The position numbers and the translations under genes were made by a program. Below are positions 1 through 5,295 of a stretch of 7,707 nt of DNA, piece after piece (position 1 is the stretch's first letter; each line of letters starts with the position of its first letter). Below the pieces are notes generated by a model. The model ran no database searches. It saw only the letters and a program-made list of their open reading frames with translations, and was not told the DNA's origin. Source of the stretch: Chitinophagaceae bacterium (lineage in GTDB: Bacteria; Bacteroidota; Bacteroidia; Chitinophagales; Chitinophagaceae). The DNA lies in assembly GCA_021323155.1 (NCBI GenBank), contig JAJTCI010000101.1, positions 1 to 7,707 on the forward strand, given 5' to 3'.

Positions 1-1160
1 ATCCGGAAGGGAGCCAGTTCTTTGTTTAATTCATCGATCTGCACATGCTGGGCGCTTACCCGTTCTTCCGTCAGCCCCTGGGCGTAAGCTGCCGTCTTGG
101 AATGGTCACTGATCACCAGGTATTCGTACCCCTGTTGCCGTGCGGCTTTGGCCATGGCGTCTATGGTGTCGCTGCCATCGCTCCATTTGCTGTGGGTGTG
201 AATGATGCCTTTTATGTCTCCCGGCTGAATGATGTTGAATGGTGCTGTAGATCCCGCTTTGATCGATACCGCGCTCTCGCGATAGAAAGAAGGGATCTCA
301 GCGATCTGGACCGCGCTGAATATATCCTCTTCGCAGCCATACACCGCTGTCTCATAGTCCCTGGAATTTTCTTTCCAGCAGGTAAGAAAATCCGCGCTGC
401 AACTGGTTTCAAAGAGTTTCTTACAAAAGGCCGATTCGGTCGTTATGTAAAATCCAAGCTGAACATTTTCGGGCCCCTTCACTAATAGATAGATTGGGTC
501 CTGCTGTTCAACGGAGTAATTGTCCCCAAAAAATAGTTTCAGGCTTTCCGCATCTGTTGTCGTTACCCATTCCAGTTTGGTGATCACCTCCAGTTGCCTG
601 CGAAACTCACCGGTTAAGGCGAATTGCTCGCCAGTGAAAGCCTTTTTTATTTTCTCATCCAGTTCCAGCGCATAGGTTTCTATCTGCGCGTACAGGTAAC
701 TGCCCAGTGTGCTCATGTGGAACTCGATTGAATCCCGGATCTTTTCCTGTGTTTTCTCGCCAAACCCTTTATAAAGTGTGAGCCTGTTCTCGTTACAGGC
801 GTACAGAAGCTCCCCGATGTTTTCTATACCTAGTTCCTTCCAGATAGTGGATATTTTTTTGGGTCCCAGGCCTTTGATACTGAGCATTTGTACCACGCCG
901 ATCGGGGTCTTTTTCATATACTCATCAAGGGCCGCCAACCGCCCCGTATCCAGCACTTCTATGATCTTTTTACCCATCCGGTCACCGATTCCCTTCACGC
1001 TGAATATCTCCTGCGGTGGCATTTCTGCCAGCTCTTTTTCTAGCTTTTCAATGGTGAAGGCGGCGATGGAGTAGGACTTCGCCCGGAAGCTGTCGTCCCC
1101 ATGGATATCCATTAGTTTGGACAAGAGAGAGAAGTTTTCAGCAATGGTGTAGTTATCCAT
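1..1160 (-). CDS. polX: PolX-type DNA polymerase/PHP nuclease, C-terminus cut by window edge, polymerase site degenerate
   Basis: The reverse strand reads open from an ATG at 1160 to the left edge (386 residues, no stop). Family PolX proteins are about 550-575 residues, so roughly a third is missing. Residues 1-80 form the N-terminal 8-kDa-like domain with a helix-hairpin-helix (VKGIGDRMGKK, 55-65). A second HhH lies at 94-102 (SIKGLGPKK). The PHP domain begins near 310 with metal ligands H321, H323 and D328 (HTHSKWSDG) and D352/H353 (ISDHS). Known PolX members combine gap-filling synthesis with PHP-dependent 3'-5' exonuclease in base-excision repair in the cytoplasm. Here the palm looks inactive: the usual GS-x-RR followed by D-I-D is GEFRR (184-188) then TKLE (194-197), so both metal-binding aspartates are replaced by Lys and Glu. 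I infer a DNA-binding PHP nuclease rather than a working polymerase. The start is the first in-frame ATG and opens directly into the conserved domain; no Shine-Dalgarno is seen. Identity is confident; loss of polymerase activity is inference. Confidence 0.9.
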   Translation of the reverse strand, partial: MDNYTIAENFSLLSKLMDIHGDDSFRAKSYSIAAFTIEKLEKELAEMPPQEIFSVKGIGDRMGKKIIEVLDTGRLAALDEYMKKTPIGVVQMLSIKGLGPKKISTIWKELGIENIGELLYACNENRLTLYKGFGEKTQEKIRDSIEFHMSTLGSYLYAQIETYALELDEKIKKAFTGEQFALTGEFRRQLEVITKLEWVTTTDAESLKLFFGDNYSVEQQDPIYLLVKGPENVQLGFYITTESAFCKKLFETSCSADFLTCWKENSRDYETAVYGCEEDIFSAVQIAEIPSFYRESAVSIKAGSTAPFNIIQPGDIKGIIHTHSKWSDGSDTIDAMAKAARQQGYEYLVISDHSKTAAYAQGLTEERVSAQHVQIDELNKELAPFR

Positions 1161-1190
1161 GCCCCAAATAAACAGCGATTGGCGTAAAAT

Positions 1191-1220
1191 AAAAAGTCCC
1201 GGAAACTTCCGGGACTTTTT
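1191..1220 (-). terminator. Intrinsic terminator after the Lys/Ala-rich gene
   Basis: A perfect 13-bp inverted repeat (arms 1191-1203 and 1208-1220, 4-base loop) has a GTCCCGGA core flanked by A and T runs, so on either strand it reads as a GC-rich hairpin followed by a T tract. It begins 22 bases after the stop of the minus-strand Lys/Ala-rich gene and is best read as its terminator. It leaves only 30 bases before the PolX-like start codon at 1160, so polX must have a very close promoter or depend on read-through. Confidence 0.85.
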
Positions 1221-1242
1221 TAAGTCTATTGTCGCTGAAGAA

Positions 1243-1404
1243 TTATCTCTTCTTAGCGGCTTTCTTAGCACCTTTTTTAGCGGCTTTCTTAGCGCCACCT
1301 TTCTTTGCTGCTTTTTTTGCACCTTTTTTAGCGGCCTTTTTAGGAGCAGCTTTCTTTGCAGCTTTTTTTGCGCCTTTTTTTGCGCCTTTCTTTGCAGTTG
1401 CCAT
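1243..1404 (-). CDS. Small histone-H1-like Lys/Ala-repeat basic protein (53 aa)
   Basis: The reverse strand from ATG 1402-1404 to TAA 1243-1245 encodes 53 residues: 24 Lys, 19 Ala, 6 Gly and one each of Met, Thr, Pro and Arg, with no acidic, aromatic or other hydrophobic side chains. The body is a run of KKAA/KKGA four-residue units ending in KKR. This matches the C-terminal tail type of eukaryotic histone H1 and of bacterial H1-like proteins (chlamydial Hc1, Pseudomonas AlgP tail), which bind DNA or RNA by charge without a folded domain. A nucleoid or nucleic-acid compaction role is inferred from composition only; a ribosome-associated role is possible given rpmA just upstream. Support that it is a real gene: the reading frame is perfectly periodic, synonymous codons vary between repeats (AAA/AAG, GCT/GCC/GCA), a promoter-like sequence precedes it and a strong terminator follows. 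Plus-strand frames across it are Phe/Ala/Leu-rich shadows. Confidence 0.8.
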   Translation of the reverse strand: MATAKKGAKKGAKKAAKKAAPKKAAKKGAKKAAKKGGAKKAAKKGAKKAAKKR

Positions 1405-1438
1405 TGTTTTAGAATTTAATGGTTAGTTAATAATGGCT

Positions 1439-1468
1439 TAAAAATAAGCACTTTATTTAAACTGCAAA
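1439..1468 (-). promoter_or_regulatory. Candidate Bacteroidota-type promoter for the Lys/Ala-rich gene
   Basis: On the minus strand TTTG (1465-1468) is followed after 18 bases by TATTTTTA (1439-1446), a 7/8 match to the TAnnTTTG -7 box. Transcription would begin about 25-30 bases before the ATG at 1404. The neighbouring A9T5 run (1466-1479) makes chance matches more likely here, and read-through from rpmA, which lacks a visible terminator, is the alternative. Confidence 0.4.
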
Positions 1469-1479
1469 AAAAAATTTTT

Positions 1480-1746
1480 CTAAGCCGTTGCCTCGACCGC
1501 GTTTACAGATACCGTTGTTTTATCACTTTTCGTCTTTCTGAATTCAACAACCCCGTCCGTCAACGCGAAAAGTGTGAAGTCTTTTCCTACACCAACGTTC
1601 TTACCAGGATGATAAACGGTGCCTCTCTGGCGCACGATAATATTACCAGCGATCGCCGGTTGTCCGCCGAATATTTTTACACCAAGGCGTTTGCTTTGTG
1701 AGTCCCTTCCGTTCTTTACCGAACCTTCACCTTTTTTGTGTGCCAT
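1480..1746 (-). CDS. rpmA: 50S ribosomal protein L27
   Basis: The protein is 88 residues, a normal length for the family. It opens MAHKKGEGSVKNGRDS and continues through KRLGVKIFGGQ, the conserved block RQRGTVYHPGKNVGVGKD (residues 39-56) and a beta-rich C-terminal part ending near residue 88. L27 belongs to the large ribosomal subunit; its flexible N-terminal tail reaches the peptidyl-transferase centre and helps position tRNA. The tail starts directly at the conserved MAHKK, so there is no N-terminal extension of the kind that Firmicutes cleave with the Prp protease. The gene lies 76 bases after rplU on the same strand, the widespread rplU-rpmA order, and is most likely co-transcribed with it. 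The stop is TAG (1480-1482), and I see no hairpin terminator immediately after it. Confidence 0.98.
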   Translation of the reverse strand: MAHKKGEGSVKNGRDSQSKRLGVKIFGGQPAIAGNIIVRQRGTVYHPGKNVGVGKDFTLFALTDGVVEFRKTKSDKTTVSVNAVEATA

Positions 1747-1822
1747 AACTTTTATTTTATGATCTCAAGAATCCAAACAGCAATACCAAATGGGTCCCTG
1801 TGATTTGTTTTCTTGAAATTTT

Positions 1823-2122
1823 TTATGCGATGCTTTCGATTTTGATCTGTGTGTACTGCGTCCTGTGACCGTGCTTTTTACGGAAGCCCTTCCTTCGCTT
1901 CATCTTAAAAGCGATCACTTTGTCGCCTTGCACAAACTCGTTGACGATCTCAGCTTTCACAACCGCTTTTGCAGCAGTCGCAATTTTGTTGTCCTTGGAG
2001 GTCAACAATACATCACTGAATTCAACTTTGTCTCCGTTCTTTCCTGACAGGTGAGGCACGTACAGGTTTTGACCTTCCTGTACCCTGAACTGCTGACCTG
2101 CGATTTTTACTACTGCAAACAT
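1823..2122 (-). CDS. rplU: 50S ribosomal protein L21
   Basis: The 99-residue protein starts MFAVVKIAGQQFRVQEG, the L21 signature N-terminus (usual form YAVIKTGGKQYKV). It carries the C-terminal rRNA-binding block KMKRRKGFRKKHGHRTQYT (residues 73-91), which corresponds to the family pattern K-x-RRK-x-x-x-K-x-x-GHRQ-x-x-T. Length is close to the usual 100-105 residues. L21 binds 23S rRNA and L20 in the large subunit. It is the first gene of the minus-strand rplU-rpmA pair. A TACCTTTG box lies 23 bases before the start codon, giving a short leader. The ATG at 2122 is the only start consistent with the conserved N-terminus. Confidence 0.98.
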   Translation of the reverse strand: MFAVVKIAGQQFRVQEGQNLYVPHLSGKNGDKVEFSDVLLTSKDNKIATAAKAVVKAEIVNEFVQGDKVIAFKMKRRKGFRKKHGHRTQYTQIKIESIA

Positions 2123-2144
2123 GGCTTATCCAAAATTAGGACGG

Positions 2145-2175
2145 CAAAGGTAAGGGTTTCACCCATAAAAGGAAA
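2145..2175 (-). promoter_or_regulatory. Candidate promoter of rplU-rpmA
   Basis: The minus strand has a perfect TAnnTTTG -7 box, TACCTTTG (plus-strand 2145-2152). After 19 bases upstream there is TTTC (2172-2175), one mismatch from the TTTG -33 element. The predicted transcript start is about 15-20 bases before the rplU ATG. Box and position both fit a Bacteroidota housekeeping promoter. Confidence 0.6.
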
Positions 2176-2262
2176 GAGAATAACCGAAGTTTTTTGTTAA
2201 CCAGCTTCCAAAATACAATACCGCCTTCTTTTTTGCCGTAAAGACGTTAAGTGCTGCTGATG

Positions 2263-2291
2263 TTTGCCTATCCAGATCCTGGAAACATTTG
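2263..2291 (+). promoter_or_regulatory. Possible promoter for the GH3-family gene
   Basis: TTTG (2263-2266) is followed after 17 bases by AACATTTG (2284-2291), a 7/8 match to TAnnTTTG. It would give a leader of about 125 bases. The perfect TACATTTG at 2399-2406, closer to the start codon but lacking a -33 partner, competes with it; sequence alone does not decide. Confidence 0.3.
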
Positions 2292-2301
2292 GATAAACTT
2301 T

Positions 2302-2309
2302 CAAAGGTA
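2302..2309 (-). promoter_or_regulatory. Second TACCTTTG box upstream of rplU
   Basis: The plus strand carries CAAAGGTA, the reverse complement of TACCTTTG and identical to the box at 2145-2152. The shared string extends to nine bases (CAAAGGTAA at 2145-2153 and 2302-2310). If used, it would give rplU an alternative transcript with a leader of about 170 bases. No TTTG lies at the proper distance upstream; a palindrome occupies that spacer instead. Confidence 0.3.
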
Positions 2310-2322
2310 ATTGACGGTCAAT
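2310..2322. repeat. 13-bp palindrome, possible operator
   Basis: ATTGAC-G-GTCAAT is a perfect inverted repeat with 6-bp arms and a 1-base centre. It abuts the TACCTTTG box at 2302-2309 on that box's upstream side and lies about 100 bases before the GH3 start. Size and symmetry suit a dimeric repressor site, but no regulator gene is in the window and a chance palindrome is possible. Confidence 0.35.
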
Positions 2323-2422
2323 GAAATAGATATATAACGATGGGGACCGGACAAATGCTCCCGCCTTCCTCCGGCCGTACCATCAAATCCTTTATCAGTA
2401 CATTTGCCGCCTATTTGATCCA

Positions 2423-3919
2423 ATGAACCTGAAGTCACTCCTGGCAAAACCCTTTGCCAACTATATATATAAGCAGATACAAAAGAGCAAACTAACGGCG
2501 ATACAGGACCAGGAAGAGATATTTAGATCCCTGATCCGGTCGGCAAAGGACACAGACTTTGGTAAAGACCATGGATTTGACGTCATTACCAGTTACGACG
2601 CCTTTAAAAAAGCCGTTCCCATACGTGACTACGAGCAATTGAAACCTTACGTGGAAAAGATCAAGGAGGGCCGGCAAAACGTGCTCTGGAAAGGGCGCCC
2701 CATCTATTTTGCCAAGACCAGCGGTACTACGAGCGGTGTGAAATATATCCCCATCACGAAAGCTTCCATTCCAAATCATATCAACACTGCCCGTAACGCA
2801 CTCTTGTGTTATATGGCAGAAAGCGGTAATTATGATTTCGCGAGCGGGAAAATGATCTTTCTAAGTGGTTCGCCGGAACTGGAAAGGGTAGCCGAAATAC
2901 CTACTGGCAGATTGAGTGGGATTGTCAATCACCATATTCCCAAATACCTGAGAGGCAACCAGCTTCCTTCCTACGAAACGAATTGCGTCGAAGACTGGGA
3001 GACGAAACTCGACAGGATCGTTGATGAGACCGCGAACCAGAACATGACGCTGATCAGCGGTATACCACCCTGGATGCAGATGTATTTTGACAGGTTAAAA
3101 GCCAGGACCGGCAAAACGATCGCCGAACTCTTCCCTAAGTTTTCAGTGATGGTGTATGGAGGCGTAAACTTTGAACCTTACCGGGCTAAATTATTCGACA
3201 CCATTGGGAAAAAGATCGATTCGATCGAAACGTTCCCGGCTTCAGAAGGTTTTTTTGCTTTCCAGGACAGTCAAAGCGAAAAGGGACTGTTGTTGAATAC
3301 CAACTCAGGTATTTTCTTCGAGTTCGTTCCAGCGGCGGAGATATTCAACGATAATCCAACCCGGCTCTCTCTATCTGATGTAAAAGTGGGGGAGAACTAT
3401 GCGCTAATCATCAACAATAATGCAGGACTTTGGGCCTATAACATCGGGGATACGGTAAAATTCACCAGTACCGATCCATACCGTTTGGTCGTTAGTGGCC
3501 GGACGAAACATTATATCTCCGCTTTTGGCGAACATGTGATTGGTGAAGAAGTAGAGCAGGCACTGATGAAAGCCGCCGCTGAAGAGAACATCCATATTAC
3601 CGAGTTCACAGTGGCACCTTTCGTTGCACAGGGTAATGACAAGAGTTACCACGAATGGTTTATCGAGTTCGAAACAACACCTGCAAACCTGGAAAGCTTT
3701 CGCCACCAGGTCGACAATTACCTGCGCGAAAAAAACGTCTATTACGATGACCTGATCGCTGGGAATATTCTTGATATTTTAAGGGTACGACCAATACGAA
3801 AGAACGGTTTCATCGATTACATGAAATCGATCGGTAAACTGGGCGGGCAGAACAAGGTTCCCCGGCTAAGTAACGACCGGAAATTCGCCGAGGCGCTGCG
3901 TCCATTCCTTGCTGAGTGA
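2423..3919 (+). CDS. GH3-family acyl-acid amido synthetase-like protein
   Basis: This 498-residue protein belongs to the GH3 branch of the ANL (acyl-adenylating) superfamily, named from plant enzymes that adenylate jasmonate, auxin or benzoates and join them to amino acids. Three nucleotide-binding motifs are present in order: the Ser/Thr-rich loop KTSGTTSG (98-105), FPASEGFFAF (271-280, the family's Y/F-x-A-S-E-G), and YNIGDTVKF (339-347, the Y-x-x-GD motif). SGR follows at 358-360. The C-terminal subdomain has the GGQNKVPRL block (474-482), matching the plant Q-Y-K-x-PR region with K478. Adenylation chemistry therefore looks intact. The bacterial acid and amine substrates are unknown, and I do not infer an auxin role. 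The N-terminus MNLKSLLAKPFANYIYK fits bacterial homologues, supporting the ATG at 2423. No signal peptide or membrane segment is seen, so it is probably cytoplasmic. It faces away from rplU and ends 61 bases before dxr. Confidence 0.9.
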   Translation: MNLKSLLAKPFANYIYKQIQKSKLTAIQDQEEIFRSLIRSAKDTDFGKDHGFDVITSYDAFKKAVPIRDYEQLKPYVEKIKEGRQNVLWKGRPIYFAKTSGTTSGVKYIPITKASIPNHINTARNALLCYMAESGNYDFASGKMIFLSGSPELERVAEIPTGRLSGIVNHHIPKYLRGNQLPSYETNCVEDWETKLDRIVDETANQNMTLISGIPPWMQMYFDRLKARTGKTIAELFPKFSVMVYGGVNFEPYRAKLFDTIGKKIDSIETFPASEGFFAFQDSQSEKGLLLNTNSGIFFEFVPAAEIFNDNPTRLSLSDVKVGENYALIINNNAGLWAYNIGDTVKFTSTDPYRLVVSGRTKHYISAFGEHVIGEEVEQALMKAAAEENIHITEFTVAPFVAQGNDKSYHEWFIEFETTPANLESFRHQVDNYLREKNVYYDDLIAGNILDILRVRPIRKNGFIDYMKSIGKLGGQNKVPRLSNDRKFAEALRPFLAE

Positions 3920-3980
3920 ACTGTGCCAGCAATAGGCTGAACAATTATCTTTACCTTGTTGACTCAATGACGATTGTTTG

Positions 3981-5138
3981 ATGAATGTAAAACGCATTGC
4001 CATATTCGGCTCTACCGGCTCGATAGGTACACAAGCCCTGGATGTGATCGCATCCAATCCTGATAAATTCTCCGTTTCTATTCTGACCGCGCATACCAAC
4101 GAAGATGTGCTTATTCGCCAGGCGCTGCGTTTTAACCCGGAAACCGTGGTGATCGTCGATGAGGCTAAATACAACACGGTGAAGGATGCACTGGCAGGTA
4201 CATCGATCAAAGTTTCGGCAGGAGAGCAGGCCCTCGAAGAGGCGGCCTCACAGGATAACTATGATTTTATGCTGGCAGCCATTGTTGGTTACGCGGGCCT
4301 CAAACCTACACTGAAAGGTATTGAGAACGGCAAGACTATCGGGCTCGCCAATAAAGAGACACTCGTCGTTGCAGGTGATTACGTGATGCGAAAGGCTATG
4401 GAGAAAAAAGTGGCGGTGATTCCGGTAGACAGCGAGCACTCAGCTATCTTTCAATGCCTGGTGGGCGAAGGTCGCAACAAAATAGAAAAAGTGATCCTGA
4501 CAGCCAGCGGCGGCCCATTCCTTGGCAAGAAGCCGAACTTTTTAGTGAACGTGAAGAGGGACCACGCCTTGCAACATCCCAATTGGACGATGGGCGCGAA
4601 AATAACGATCGATTCGGCTACCCTTATGAACAAAGGACTCGAGATGATCGAAGCTCGGTGGTTATTCAGCCTGCAACCGGAACAGATTTCCGTAATGGTA
4701 CATCCCCAGAGTATCATCCATAGCATGGTGCAGTTCGAAGATGGAAGTATCAAGGCACAGATGGGATTGCCGGACATGAAACTGCCGATTCAATACGCGA
4801 TGGCATTTCCCACCCGTATTCCAAACGATTTCCCTCGCTACGATTTCCGGAGACCCAACGTGCTGAGTTTTGAGGAACCTGATACCAAAACGTTTCGTAA
4901 CCTCGCCTTGGCCACAGATGCGCTGCACAAAGGCGGCAATATGCCCTGCATCCTAAACGCGGCGAATGAGATCGCGGTATTCGCCTTCCTAAGAAACCGG
5001 ATCGGCTTTCTCGATATCACCGAAGTGGTAGAAAGATCCATGAATAAGATCCCATACATCTCGAATCCCACACTCGAAGAATACTTTGACAGCGACGGCG
5101 AGGCCCGTAATTTTGCCGCTTCGTTAATACAGATGTAA
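3981..5138 (+). CDS. dxr: 1-deoxy-D-xylulose 5-phosphate reductoisomerase
   Basis: The 385-residue enzyme converts 1-deoxy-D-xylulose 5-phosphate to 2-C-methyl-D-erythritol 4-phosphate with NADPH, the first committed step of the MEP isoprenoid pathway and the target of fosmidomycin. The NADPH-binding loop is GSTGSIGTQ (10-18), and GLANKETLVVAG spans 121-132. Metal ligands are D150 and E152 in PVDSEH and E221 in NKGLEMIEARW. The substrate-site histidines are H153, H199 (QHPNW) and H241 (VHPQS), so every catalytic residue I know of is present. The C-terminal four-helix part ends at 385, close to the E. coli length. I chose the ATG at 3981 over the adjacent in-frame TTG at 3978 because MNVKRIAIFGSTGS is the family start. 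A TATCTTTA box at 3946-3953 may be a -7 element, but no -33 partner is clear, so co-transcription with the GH3 gene is possible. rseP follows after 157 bases. Confidence 0.97.
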   Translation: MNVKRIAIFGSTGSIGTQALDVIASNPDKFSVSILTAHTNEDVLIRQALRFNPETVVIVDEAKYNTVKDALAGTSIKVSAGEQALEEAASQDNYDFMLAAIVGYAGLKPTLKGIENGKTIGLANKETLVVAGDYVMRKAMEKKVAVIPVDSEHSAIFQCLVGEGRNKIEKVILTASGGPFLGKKPNFLVNVKRDHALQHPNWTMGAKITIDSATLMNKGLEMIEARWLFSLQPEQISVMVHPQSIIHSMVQFEDGSIKAQMGLPDMKLPIQYAMAFPTRIPNDFPRYDFRRPNVLSFEEPDTKTFRNLALATDALHKGGNMPCILNAANEIAVFAFLRNRIGFLDITEVVERSMNKIPYISNPTLEEYFDSDGEARNFAASLIQM

Positions 5139-5155
5139 GGTTTTTTACCGGGTCG

Positions 5156-5244
5156 CCGTTTGTAATGCTATTTTGCTTTATTTGCGCCTGTTCACAAAAT
5201 GCCGTCAGCTTCTGTAATAAATAACCTTGCAAGGCTACAAACGG
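5156..5244. repeat. Spaced 9-bp inverted repeat with internal palindrome before rseP
   Basis: CCGTTTGTA (5156-5164) and TACAAACGG (5236-5244) are perfect reverse complements separated by 71 bases. One base inside the right arm is the 10-bp palindrome CCTTGCAAGG (5225-5234). Together they could form a long stem-loop in a leader transcript, or two protein sites. The rest of the 157-base dxr-rseP gap shows no clear TAnnTTTG promoter and no strong terminator, so the repeat may be a cis element acting on rseP. Confidence 0.35.
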
Positions 5245-5295
5245 GATTGCATAGGTACATTCAATCGTATTTCAAAAGACGAACTAACACAAACA

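Larger units (their letters stand above)
2123..2422. other. Divergent intergenic region between rplU and the GH3-family gene
   Basis: This 300-base stretch has no convincing coding frame on either strand. It carries the rplU promoter at its left end, a second TACCTTTG box pointing the same way at 2302-2309, and a 13-bp palindrome at 2310-2322. Overlapping inverted repeats lie at 2269-2295. A plus-strand TAnnTTTG match, TACATTTG, lies at 2399-2406, 16 bases before the GH3 start, but without a recognisable -33 element. I see no tRNA, riboswitch core or terminator in it. Confidence 0.6.

Noticed and set aside
45..1074. Open frames on the plus strand at 45-485 and 778-1074, and a minus-strand frame at 212-412
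   Set aside because: All lie over the continuous minus-strand PolX-like frame, which has recognisable HhH and PHP motifs. These are shadows with no family features.
1159..1426. Two Phe/Ala/Leu-rich plus-strand frames that look like membrane proteins
   Set aside because: They are the complement of the Lys/Ala codon repeats of the minus-strand H1-like gene; AAA/AAG complements to TTT/CTT and so mimics hydrophobic segments. They also run through the terminator hairpin.
1466..1479. A9T5 run as a terminator for rpmA
   Set aside because: There is no GC stem; an A/T palindrome alone is not a convincing intrinsic terminator.
3978..3980. TTG start for dxr one codon before the ATG
   Set aside because: The ATG at 3981 gives the usual family N-terminus, and a TTG directly before an ATG has no support.
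4454..4723. Plus-strand 89-residue frame inside dxr
   Set aside because: It is out of frame with an intact dxr whose catalytic motifs span the same bases, and its composition is unlike any family I recognise.
5227..5295. N-terminal extension of RseP from TTG 5227
   Set aside because: It adds 23 polar residues before a membrane segment that normally lies at the very N-terminus; the ATG at 5296 fits the family.
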